DNA of 64,000 bases from Mucilaginibacter conchicola. Lineage in GTDB: Bacteria > Bacteroidota > Bacteroidia > Sphingobacteriales > Sphingobacteriaceae. A program made the position numbers and the translations under genes. The notes under the pieces were generated by a model. It did not search any database, had not been told where the DNA came from, and saw only the letters and a program-made list of their open reading frames with translations. The stretch's first letter is position 1, and the number at the start of each line of letters is the position of its first letter. Location: contig NZ_QWDC01000003.1 of the NCBI RefSeq assembly GCF_003432115.1, positions 1 through 64,000 on the forward strand, written 5' to 3'. Shown here in pieces: positions 36,152 through 44,080 of the stretch.

Positions 36152-37357
36152 ATGCAACAGCAGCCGATACCACATAACGAAATGGAGAGGGTTTTAGAAC
36201 TTTCCGATTACGACCTCGATTATACCAGCTTTCAGGATAGTTTTAAAGATCTGGCCAAACTGGCCGCCAAAGTTGCCGGTACCGAGATCTCGCTGGTAAA
36301 CCTTATCGATTCTTTTACCCAGTGGAGTATCACTAACCACGGTTTGGAAACCGAACCCACTCCCCGCGAAGAAACTGTTTGCCAGTATACTATCTTAGGC
36401 GATGACCCTTTTGAAGTGCAGGACCTTGCTGCCGATGATCGTTTTAAAGATAAAGGTTATGTAACCGATGAACCCAAACTGCGTTATTATTTCGGCGTTC
36501 CGCTGCGGACTGAGGATGGTAATAATCTTGGTGCTTTATGTGTATTGGATAAAGATGCAAGAGCCTTACCGCCCGAGAAGGTTGAGCTACTGAAGATCAT
36601 CGCTAACGAGATAGTGAACCGCCTGCGTGCCCACAAGATCATTAGCGGGCTTAAAAGTAAACTGCAGGAAGCCAACGAAACTAAAAAGAAAGTAGCACAT
36701 GATATCCGCGGTCCGTTGGGCGGGATAATTGGCCTGGCGCAGGTAATAAGCGACCAGGGGCACGAGAACGAACTGGATGAGGTGCTGGAGTTTATTAACC
36801 TGATACAACGCAGCGGTCGCTCATTACTGGAATTGGCCGATGAGATACTTACCGTTGATAACCCCAGACGTGAACTGAAAAGTGACGAGTTTAACCTGCT
36901 GGTATTAAAAGAAAAACTGGAGCAGTTATATACTCCGCAGGCACGTACCAAGGGTATTGGTTTTACCATCAATACCTCTATTGATTCGGCCAATATTCCG
37001 TTCTCGCGCAATAAATTGTTGCAGATCATCGGTAACCTCATCTCAAATGCCATGAAGTTTACCCCGCCCCATGGCAAGATCTCGGTTGATCTTAGTTTGA
37101 AGCAAGGCACTACGGAAAATATACTGCAGGTAAACGTTTCAGATACCGGTGTAGGCCTTAGCCGGGAAGCTATTGAAAAGATACTGAGCGGAACGGCAAG
37201 ATCAACTGATGGCACGGGTGGCGAGCAGGGCTATGGCTTCGGGCTGGCGCTGGTGAAACATCTGGTAGAATCATTAAAAGGCAGCATGAATATTTATTCT
37301 GAGGCCGGTAACGGGGCCAGTTTTGAGATCCTGCTGCCACAGGCGCATGCGAAGTAA
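36152..37357 (+). CDS. GAF-domain sensor histidine kinase
   Basis: This 401-residue soluble kinase has an N-terminal GAF domain (about 25-160, FGVPLRTEDGNNLGALCVLD) and a dimerisation helix with phospho-acceptor H183 in KVAHDIRGPLGG. The HATPase domain has N299 in IIGNLISNAMKFTP, the G1 box VSDTGVGL (D331) and the G2 box GYGFGLALVK. No transmembrane helix is present, so it senses an internal signal. No response regulator is next to it; the single-domain receiver at 43442-43825 is 6 kb away and could be a partner, but that is speculation. Confidence 0.93.
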   Translation: MQQQPIPHNEMERVLELSDYDLDYTSFQDSFKDLAKLAAKVAGTEISLVNLIDSFTQWSITNHGLETEPTPREETVCQYTILGDDPFEVQDLAADDRFKDKGYVTDEPKLRYYFGVPLRTEDGNNLGALCVLDKDARALPPEKVELLKIIANEIVNRLRAHKIISGLKSKLQEANETKKKVAHDIRGPLGGIIGLAQVISDQGHENELDEVLEFINLIQRSGRSLLELADEILTVDNPRRELKSDEFNLLVLKEKLEQLYTPQARTKGIGFTINTSIDSANIPFSRNKLLQIIGNLISNAMKFTPPHGKISVDLSLKQGTTENILQVNVSDTGVGLSREAIEKILSGTARSTDGTGGEQGYGFGLALVKHLVESLKGSMNIYSEAGNGASFEILLPQAHAK

Positions 37358-37373
37358 CACTTTTAATACACGT

Positions 37374-37403
37374 TTTGGCGGATGCTTTATTTTAATAACT
37401 TTG
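37374..37403 (+). promoter_or_regulatory. Bacteroidota-type promoter
   Basis: TTTG at 37374-37377 and TAACTTTG at 37396-37403, with 18 bp between, match the Bacteroidota consensus (TTTG, TAnnTTTG). The sugar isomerase start follows 38 bp later. Confidence 0.6.
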
Positions 37404-37441
37404 GTGTAAACCAGATTATTAAATCTCACAAAACACATTTC

Positions 37442-38383
37442 ATGGAAAAACAACATTTAAGCAGGCGCCGCTTTATTGCTACCGGTGCATTTGCAGCGGG
37501 TGGTTTATTGTTAGCCTCAAAAGCGGGCAAAGCGGCATCATTGGTTGCCGGTGCCTGGGCTAAACCAAACTCGGTTATTAACGGCGTACAAATAGGGGTT
37601 ATCACTTACTCGTTCCGCAGCATGCCGGGCACTGCCGAAGACTTGCTTAAATACTGCATCGATACCAACATTAACGCTATTGAATTGATGGGCGATGCTG
37701 CCGAGGCCTACGCCGGTGCGCCAAAACGGGATGCTTCACAAAGCTGGCAGGATTTTGCCCCTAAACTGGCTGAGTGGCGCGCATCTGTATCTATGGATAA
37801 GTTTAAAGAGCTGCGCAAAATGTATAACGATGCAGGTGTTACCATCTACGCCTGGAAACCCAATGCCCTTGGCGCTAAAAATACTGATGCCGAGATAGAT
37901 TACGCTTTTAATGCAGGTAAAGCTCTTGGCGCTAATCATGTTACGGTTGAGCTGCCAGATGAGGCCCAAACCAAACGCCTTGGCGACCTGGCTGCCAAAC
38001 ACAAAATGATGGTAGGTTACCACGCACATACGCAAGCTACACCTACACTGTGGGATACCGCCTTAAGCCAATCTAAATATAACGGCATCAATTTGGATAT
38101 CGGCCATTACGCATCAGGTACCAGCAGCAGCCCTGTGCCGTTCATCGAGAAATACCACGACCGCATTACCAGCATGCACATCAAAGACCGCAAGTTCCAC
38201 GATGGCCCTAATGCACCATGGGGCGAGGGCGATACCCCAATAAAAGAGGTACTGCAGCTGATGAAGAAAAACAAATATAAATTCCCGGCTACTATTGAGT
38301 TGGAATACAATATCCCGGCCGGCTCTGATGCCGTTGCCGAAGTTAAAAAATGCCGCGCCTATGCTGCGGATGCGCTGAAGTAA
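37442..38383 (+). CDS. Tat-exported sugar phosphate isomerase/epimerase-like TIM barrel
   Basis: The start at 37442 is chosen because it opens a twin-arginine signal (SRRRFIATGAFAAGG) and is preceded by a promoter; the longer ORF start at 37382 lies inside that promoter. The 313-residue protein has an AP endonuclease 2-type TIM barrel with ITYSFRSMPGTAEDLL, MVGYHAHTQATPTLWDT, NLDIGHYASGT, MHIKDRKFHDG and IELEYNIPAGSD, giving the usual H, E and D metal ligands. Such exported enzymes act on free sugars or sugar acids; the substrate is unknown. Confidence 0.9.
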   Translation: MEKQHLSRRRFIATGAFAAGGLLLASKAGKAASLVAGAWAKPNSVINGVQIGVITYSFRSMPGTAEDLLKYCIDTNINAIELMGDAAEAYAGAPKRDASQSWQDFAPKLAEWRASVSMDKFKELRKMYNDAGVTIYAWKPNALGAKNTDAEIDYAFNAGKALGANHVTVELPDEAQTKRLGDLAAKHKMMVGYHAHTQATPTLWDTALSQSKYNGINLDIGHYASGTSSSPVPFIEKYHDRITSMHIKDRKFHDGPNAPWGEGDTPIKEVLQLMKKNKYKFPATIELEYNIPAGSDAVAEVKKCRAYAADALK

Positions 38384-38402
38384 GAAAAAGTATTCACCCA
38401 CG

Positions 38403-38497
38403 CGTCATTGCGAGGTACGAAGCAATCTCTTTAGGACAGGTTAACGCCTTGCATTCCGGATTTGCTTCAAGAGATTGCTTCGTACCTCGCAACGACG
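38403..38497. repeat. Interspersed palindrome A, GAAGCAATC subtype, full copy
   Basis: CGTCATTGCGAGGTACGAAG at the left end matches the reverse of CTTCGTACCTCGCAACGACG at the right, and CAATCTCTT pairs with AAGAGATTG. It is the cleanest member of the family in the window. Confidence 0.9.
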
Positions 38498-38506
38498 TGA
38501 AACGCT

Positions 38507-38543
38507 AAAAAGCCATGCTAACTATATCAGCATGGCTTTTTTA
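38507..38543 (+). terminator. Terminator after the isomerase gene
   Basis: AAAGCCATGCT/AGCATGGCTTT around AACTATATC, followed by TTTTTATTT. It lies upstream of the next gene's start at 38558. Confidence 0.85.
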
Positions 38544-38557
38544 TTTATCTTCGGCAC

Positions 38558-38953
38558 ATGAAAAAACTCCTATACCTTTTAGCTATTGTTTTATTTGCCA
38601 CCGGTTGCAGTAAAACCATTTACCACATGAACCGCGGTGAGCTTCGTATCCCTAAAAAAGATACTTACCAGGTACAGTATATCACCGAGGTTGCCCCAGG
38701 CGGTAAAGCTAAAATGTATTACATAGGCGCCGATAATGTTCAATACTTCGAAGAATCGCTTACGGGTAAGTTCGATAAAACTTTCACCATTAAATCCGGT
38801 AAAGAACTCAAAGTTACAATAGATGCCAAATTACCAAAAAGAGCACTTAAGAGCACCCTGCACACCATTGTAAAGGTTGACGGCGAAGCCATAACCGACC
38901 AGACACAAGCCGGCGAAAATGTTGCCTTCCGCTTTTGGTTTAAACTGCCGTAA
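38558..38953 (+). CDS. Hypothetical lipoprotein
   Basis: This 131-residue protein has a lipobox (IVLFATGCSKT). The mature part is beta-rich: KKDTYQVQYITEVAPGGKAK, KELKVTIDAKLPK and NVAFRFWFKLP. It resembles small Bacteroidota lipoproteins of unknown role. The stop codon is directly followed by the start of the Crp-like gene (TAAATG), so the two are translationally coupled. Confidence 0.78.
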   Translation: MKKLLYLLAIVLFATGCSKTIYHMNRGELRIPKKDTYQVQYITEVAPGGKAKMYYIGADNVQYFEESLTGKFDKTFTIKSGKELKVTIDAKLPKRALKSTLHTIVKVDGEAITDQTQAGENVAFRFWFKLP

Positions 38954-39526
38954 ATGATCTACCCGCAGCTTATAGCCCACATAAACCGCCATGTAAAGCT
39001 CACGCCCGATGAGGAAATTTTGCTTTGCGACAGCCTTCAGTTGCTCAAATTTAGAAAGAAAGAGATCATACTGGAGCCGGGCAAACACTGCAAAGGCGAG
39101 TATTTTGTGCTGAGCGGACTGCTGCGCCAATACTACGTAAACGCCAAACTGAACGAACAGATAGTGCAGTTTGCCCTTGAAAACTGGTGGATGGCCGACC
39201 ACGACAGCCTGGTGAACAACGTGCCCGCCACTACCTATATCCAAACCATTGAGGCCAGTGAAGTGCTGTTACTGCCCGCCAAAGATAAAGACAGGCTGCT
39301 GGCAGAAATACCTGCGCTGGAAACCTATTTCAGGATAATGATGCAGCGCGCCTTTGTTGCCTCGCAGCGCCGCATAGGCTTCATCTTTAACCAAACCGAC
39401 GAAGAACGCTACCGCTACTTCATTAGCCTGTTCCCCGGCTTTGTACAGCGCATACCCCAATACATGCTGGCATCATACCTTGGTTTTACGCCACAGTTTT
39501 TGAGTAGGATAAGAGCGAAAGGATAG
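38954..39526 (+). CDS. Crp/Fnr-type regulator
   Basis: This 190-residue protein has an N-terminal cyclic-nucleotide-binding-type beta roll (FRKKEIILEPGKHCKGEYFV, LENWWMADHDSLVNN). A dimer helix follows, then a compact C-terminal helix-turn-helix (QYMLASYLGFTPQFLSRIRA), as usual for the short Bacteroidota members. The classical cAMP-binding arginine is not evident, so the ligand is unknown. The stop codon lies exactly at the edge of a simple-sequence repeat. Confidence 0.88.
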   Translation: MIYPQLIAHINRHVKLTPDEEILLCDSLQLLKFRKKEIILEPGKHCKGEYFVLSGLLRQYYVNAKLNEQIVQFALENWWMADHDSLVNNVPATTYIQTIEASEVLLLPAKDKDRLLAEIPALETYFRIMMQRAFVASQRRIGFIFNQTDEERYRYFISLFPGFVQRIPQYMLASYLGFTPQFLSRIRAKG

Positions 39527-39646
39527 AATCAACATTAGAATCAAGATATTAGAATCAAGAATCAAGACAGAAGAAAATTCTGATGTTTGTTCGCAAATAA
39601 ATATGCAAGGTAAATCTTGGTTCTTGACTCTTATCTCTTGACTCTC
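39526..39646. repeat. Inverted simple-sequence repeat (AGAATCAAG type)
   Basis: The left arm repeats AGAATCAAG-like units at about 39526-39568. The right arm at 39615-39646 contains CTTGGTTCTTGACTC and CTCTTGACTCT, its inverse. It begins at the stop codon of the Crp-like gene. Confidence 0.7.
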
Positions 39647-39731
39647 TTCCAGGCTTTTTCTTAACCTTAGTTCATTTTTTGAGGGCTTGTTTGTGTGCAA
39701 CTTTGTGATAACAAATCAAACAAATAAAGCC

Positions 39732-40175
39732 ATGAAAAGAGTAAATCTGTTTAAAACACAACCCGAAGTATACAAAGCTATGTTAGGTTTAGAGAATGCG
39801 GTTAAAGATAGCGGTATTGAGCCAATTCACTATGAATTGATAAAGCTCCGCGCTTCGCAGATAAATGGTTGCGCGTACTGTTTGGATATGCATAGCCGTG
39901 ATGCCCGTAAATTAGGTGAGACCGAGCAACGTATCTACACCCTTAACGCCTGGAGAGATACCCCGTTCTTCGACGAGAAAGAACAGGCCATTTTAGCCCT
40001 TACCGAAGAGGTGACACTGATAAGCAAAGGTGGCGTATCTGAAGCTACCTACAACAAAGCTGTCGAGGTTTTGGGTGATGATTATGTAGGCAAAGCAATT
40101 GCAGCGGCGGTTGTTATCAACGCCTGGAACCGCATCGCCATCAGCACGCACATGCAACCTGCTTTGCAGAAGTAA
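39732..40175 (+). CDS. AhpD-like carboxymuconolactone decarboxylase family protein
   Basis: The start at 39732 follows a spaced AAATAAAGCC leader; the ORF start at 39687 is less likely because it lies in the promoter area. The 147-residue protein has the redox motif CAYC followed by histidine (NGCAYCLDMHSRDARK), typical of AhpD-fold alkylhydroperoxidase-like proteins. These reduce peroxides or act as disulfide carriers. It is monocistronic and ends at a bidirectional terminator. Confidence 0.92.
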   Translation: MKRVNLFKTQPEVYKAMLGLENAVKDSGIEPIHYELIKLRASQINGCAYCLDMHSRDARKLGETEQRIYTLNAWRDTPFFDEKEQAILALTEEVTLISKGGVSEATYNKAVEVLGDDYVGKAIAAAVVINAWNRIAISTHMQPALQK

Positions 40176-40195
40176 TTTAGCTTATTATTGTAAGT

Positions 40196-40227
40196 AAAAA
40201 GGCTCCCGCATAAACGGGAGCCTTTTC
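40196..40227. terminator. Bidirectional terminator
   Basis: AAAAGGCTCCCG/CGGGAGCCTTTT around CATAAA, between the convergent AhpD-like and GH127 genes. Confidence 0.92.
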
Positions 40228-40230
40228 TGT

Positions 40231-42258
40231 TTATTTCTTGTCTATCACGGGGAATAATGAGATCCTCAGCCTTGTACAACCGTAGGGTATCAAAGTGAGT
40301 TCTTCCTCTTGTTTGTCGGTTACAAAGTTCCAGATATTGCCGTAGGGTTGCGGGCCGGCCATTTCATTATATAACTGCCAGGTTGGGATACGCCTGCCTT
40401 TTGTTTTGATCTGGATAGGGGCGGCCGCCTGTGTCCAAGGAAAATTGCCTGCCGGTTTTACGTTCTCCACTTTGTAGGCACCTGCAAGTTTGTCGTCATC
40501 GGTGCGGATCAAGCCGTAGTTCCACGGGGTGGTGGGGCGCACTTCAAGGTAGGTATCGCCGTACTCCTGCGGGTCTTTGGTGTTGGTTACCTGTTTTTCC
40601 TGCTCACCTATCTTCAAAGCATAAACAATAGGCCCGCGCTCAACCGACATAGAGTTCTCGTACCAGGTATTTTTAAAAATGTGCATGGGCAGGGTTAGCT
40701 CTACCACATCGCCGCTTTTCCAGGTACGGTTCAGTTTTACAATTTCGCCGGCTTTGCCCTGTTGTACTTCAGCTCCGTTCACTTTTACGCTGGCAACGGC
40801 ACACCATTTTGGTACACGCAAATGGAGCGGAAATACTGCCGATGTACCTTTCTTAGCAAAGTTTACAGTGAATTTAATATGCTCATCAAATGGGTAATTC
40901 GTTTCTTCTTTGATGTTTACCTTTTGGTTATCCGCCACATAAGCATCTACCTCGCTGGCGGTATATACCAGTGCGGCTACGCCTTTATCGGGTGTGGCGT
41001 ACCAAAGGTTCTGCACAAATTTTGGCCAGCCCTGGTGCATGTTCGATGTGCAGCAGGGATAGCCGGTCAAAAGGCCGTAGCAAAGATCGGTACCATCGTG
41101 GTTAACGTCAAAATTGCGGGTTTGGCGGGTAAGCATCACCTGGTTAGCCTGCTGAAAGTATTGGTGCGTGGTATAATCTTCGTTTATCTGGGTAGGCAGG
41201 GCGTTAAAGGCAATACGTTCCAAATGATCCGCATAGCTAACATCTCCGCTTATGGCCAGGCCGTTCTCCAGTGTGTACATCATCTCTACGGCAGTACAAA
41301 GCTCCGAGCCTTGCGTTGGGTTGTTACCGTGCAATGATTCATCACCGCCAAACAATCCGGGTACCGATTCGTCAAACTTGCGCAGGTCTTTAAAAGCCTT
41401 GGTCATGGCATCAGCATAACGTGCCTCGGGATGGTGCTGATAGTAAACAATAGGCTCTTTCATGCCCTCGGCAAGGTTAACCCCGTGGATGCTGTAATCT
41501 GTAGATAGCAGGTCGGTGTTCAGGAAAGCGTTGGTATAATCGAACGTCTGTTTGTGGAGCAGTTCGCCCAGGTCTAATAAAAACTTATCACCGGTAATAT
41601 TATACAACCAGTAAACCATGGCCAGGTTATCGCCGCCACGGTAACGTGCCCAAAATGTCCAGTGGTCTAAAGGTTTGGTTGGTAGTTCCTTTAACTGGTA
41701 CTTAAAGTAATTGGTCATCAGTTTAATGATGCGTTTATCGCCCGTGGCCGAGTAATATTGCTGCAATACCTTTAGCATCACCATTTTTGGCCACCAGTCC
41801 TGCGCGTTATCGCGTTGTATGCCGCGCTCGGGCCCAAGATCATTTGCCGGGCCAAAGTAACCGTCAGGGCGTTGGGTTTTTATACTCCACTCTATCCAGG
41901 GCTTTACTTTAGCTATCAATTCTTTATCCTGCAGGATGTAGGCCAGCGGCAGCAAGCCATCTATCCAGTACGGGCCGCGTTCCCAGCGGTCGCCGTCGCC
42001 GCCAAGCCAGCCGTTGCGTTTGCCCATTACTAATGGGTAAAGTTTATCGAGGTTACCGGTTGCACCGTTTTTGGCACGTACCAGCATTTCGCGCATCCAG
42101 CCTTGCGGCTTAATGGCACCCAGGGGCAACTCGATGTAAGGGTTTTGGCGAAGCGGCGCTTTGGCCTGCACATAAGCAGCACTTGAGTTATTGTTTTGTG
42201 CCGATGCTGTAAGGCCGCACGCTGCCAGCGCAAGGAGCAGGATAAACTTCAGTCTCAT
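40231..42258 (-). CDS. GH127-type (DUF1680) glycoside hydrolase, secreted
   Basis: This 675-residue protein has a signal peptide ending GLTASAQ, an (alpha/alpha)6 barrel to about 440 and C-terminal beta-sandwiches. The Cys3-Glu zinc site of GH127 beta-L-arabinofuranosidases appears intact: E319 and C321 in GSELCTAVEMM and C402-C403 in GYPCCTSNMHQG. A candidate acid/base lies near D306-E307. The family releases beta-L-arabinofuranose or, in sister families, other sugars; the exact activity is open. Signs of exported action include the signal peptide and the many aromatic residues. It is monocistronic. Confidence 0.9.
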   Translation of the reverse strand: MRLKFILLLALAACGLTASAQNNNSSAAYVQAKAPLRQNPYIELPLGAIKPQGWMREMLVRAKNGATGNLDKLYPLVMGKRNGWLGGDGDRWERGPYWIDGLLPLAYILQDKELIAKVKPWIEWSIKTQRPDGYFGPANDLGPERGIQRDNAQDWWPKMVMLKVLQQYYSATGDKRIIKLMTNYFKYQLKELPTKPLDHWTFWARYRGGDNLAMVYWLYNITGDKFLLDLGELLHKQTFDYTNAFLNTDLLSTDYSIHGVNLAEGMKEPIVYYQHHPEARYADAMTKAFKDLRKFDESVPGLFGGDESLHGNNPTQGSELCTAVEMMYTLENGLAISGDVSYADHLERIAFNALPTQINEDYTTHQYFQQANQVMLTRQTRNFDVNHDGTDLCYGLLTGYPCCTSNMHQGWPKFVQNLWYATPDKGVAALVYTASEVDAYVADNQKVNIKEETNYPFDEHIKFTVNFAKKGTSAVFPLHLRVPKWCAVASVKVNGAEVQQGKAGEIVKLNRTWKSGDVVELTLPMHIFKNTWYENSMSVERGPIVYALKIGEQEKQVTNTKDPQEYGDTYLEVRPTTPWNYGLIRTDDDKLAGAYKVENVKPAGNFPWTQAAAPIQIKTKGRRIPTWQLYNEMAGPQPYGNIWNFVTDKQEEELTLIPYGCTRLRISLFPVIDKK

Positions 42259-42415
42259 TTGTAAATGGTTTTAGCTTAATTGGATGACACAATAATAGTC
42301 AAACCGACAGTTAAAAGCAATACGTCTTTACATTGTAAGAAAATGTTATAATATGTTAACACTAAAACAAGGCGGCGTCAGCATCGTTTCTTTAGCGTAA
42401 TTCATCTACCAAAAA

Positions 42416-43438
42416 ATGAACTTAGCCGAACTGAAAAACACCGCCAGCCGATTGATGGCTCCTGATAAAGGCCTGCTGGCCATGGACGAGAGCATTCCTA
42501 CAGCCAATAAACGTTTTGAGCCGCTGGGCATTCCGCTTACTGAGGAATATCGCCGTAAGTACCGCCAGCTCATCGTTACGGCGCCCGGCCTGGGCGAGTA
42601 CATCAGCGGGGCTATTTTATTTGATGAGACCATTCACCAGAAAACTGATGATGGCCGCCTGTTTTTGGATGTGCTGAAAGAGCAGGGGATAGTGCCGGGC
42701 ATTAAGGTAGATGAAGGAACAGTAGGCTTTGATGGTTTTCCAGGTGAAACTATCACCGAAGGACTGGACGGACTTGCTGACCGTTTAAAAGCTTACCATG
42801 AGCAAGGCCTGCTGTTTGCCAAATGGCGTGCCGTGATCTCTATAACCGAGAAAACACCAAGCACAGCCGCTATAAAGGCTAACGCCTTTACGTTGGCCCG
42901 GTATGCATCGCTTTGCCAGCAGGCAGGTATTGTACCTATTGTTGAGCCCGAAGTTTTAATGGATGGCGACCACTCATTACAGCGCTGCCTTGAGGTAACT
43001 ACCGAAGTTTTGCATGCTGTATTCAATGCCCTTTATGAGCAAAACGTTGCTTTTGAAGGCATGATTTTAAAGCCTAACATGATACTGCCCGGCTTAAAAG
43101 CTGCTAACCAAACAAGTGCTAAAGAAATTGCCGATGCTACCGTACAGTGTTTTCTGCGTACAGTACCTGCCGCTGTTCCGGGCATAGCTTTCCTATCGGG
43201 CGGGCAAGAAGCCGAACTGGCTACCGAACGCCTTAATGCCATGCATGTACAATATGATAATGTAATGCCATGGGCTTTAACCTTCTCTTTCTCAAGGGCT
43301 ATACAACAACCTGCATTAGATAAATGGGCCGGTAATGATGCCAATGTTGCCGAAGCGCAAAAGCTGTTGGTAAACCGTGCGCGTTTGAACAACCTGGCCC
43401 GCAGGGGAGAGTACACGCCGGATATGGAGACGGAATAA
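42416..43438 (+). CDS. fbaB: Class I fructose-bisphosphate aldolase
   Basis: This 340-residue protein matches the classical (eukaryote-like) class I aldolase. It has GLLAMDESIPTANKRF, a catalytic lysine in FAKWRAVI (K136) and the Schiff-base K219 in GMILKPNMILPG, plus IVEPEVLMDGDH. It cleaves fructose-1,6-bisphosphate without a metal. It ends three bases before the convergent response regulator. Together with the FBPase gene at 52184 it supports gluconeogenesis. The gene symbol is given for function; the sequence is not of the E. coli FbaB type. Confidence 0.93.
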   Translation: MNLAELKNTASRLMAPDKGLLAMDESIPTANKRFEPLGIPLTEEYRRKYRQLIVTAPGLGEYISGAILFDETIHQKTDDGRLFLDVLKEQGIVPGIKVDEGTVGFDGFPGETITEGLDGLADRLKAYHEQGLLFAKWRAVISITEKTPSTAAIKANAFTLARYASLCQQAGIVPIVEPEVLMDGDHSLQRCLEVTTEVLHAVFNALYEQNVAFEGMILKPNMILPGLKAANQTSAKEIADATVQCFLRTVPAAVPGIAFLSGGQEAELATERLNAMHVQYDNVMPWALTFSFSRAIQQPALDKWAGNDANVAEAQKLLVNRARLNNLARRGEYTPDMETE

Positions 43439-43441
43439 TGG

Positions 43442-43825
43442 TTAAGCGCTAAATGCTTCGCTTTTGGGTGATATTACTTCATTAATGGTTTTTAACATTA
43501 CATCGATATCGAATGGTTTTGCTATAAAACCGTCGCAGCCGTATTCACTTTTATAATCAAGCCCTGGTTTGTTATAGGCGGTAAAGATGATGACAGGGAT
43601 GTATTTAAGCGTAGGATGTTCTTTTAGGCTGCGGCAAAGTTCGCCGCCATCGCCGTCATCCAGCTTAAAATCCATCATGATCACATCTGGCTTAAATTGC
43701 TGGGCAATAGCGAGAAACCCCTCACTTTTTTGGGTGCTTTTAACCGTATGGTTTTCGTAAGAAAGTACTTCTTCAACAACCCCAACTATATCAGGGTTAT
43801 CGTCCAATAACAAAATTTTACTCAT
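43442..43825 (-). CDS. Single-domain response regulator (CheY-like)
   Basis: This 127-residue receiver domain has the acidic pair D8-D9 (LLLDDNPDI), phospho-acceptor D52 in VIMMDFKLDDGDGG, T82 in VIIFTAY and K103 in FIAKPFD. There is no output domain. It probably acts by protein contact with a kinase or phosphorelay. No histidine kinase is adjacent. Confidence 0.93.
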   Translation of the reverse strand: MSKILLLDDNPDIVGVVEEVLSYENHTVKSTQKSEGFLAIAQQFKPDVIMMDFKLDDGDGGELCRSLKEHPTLKYIPVIIFTAYNKPGLDYKSEYGCDGFIAKPFDIDVMLKTINEVISPKSEAFSA

Positions 43826-44080
43826 GGAAACGCCTTCAGTATGGTGGTTTGCTCAAAAAGCTGAAAGCGATGAAGTCACGCGGAAGAACGATGCTAATGC
43901 CCATCTTCGCAAATTGACCGGGATCAGGTCCTTAAACCATACATGATAAAGGTAAAATTAATTCATTAGATTTCAAATATATTAATAGTTAAATAATAAT
44001 TAACTATTGATGCTCATCCTGAAATAATATTATCTGATTGGCTTTAAGCCATTAAAAAAGATGTTTATTACCTTTAAGGC

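Noticed and set aside
36487..37215. 242-codon open frame opposite the histidine kinase.
   Set aside because: It is Ser/Leu/Arg-rich antisense sequence without motifs; the kinase on the plus strand is certain.
38954..39526. Truncation of the Crp-like gene by the adjoining repeat.
   Set aside because: The 190-residue length and the ending FLSRIRA are normal for short Bacteroidota members, so the repeat abuts the gene but has not clearly cut it.
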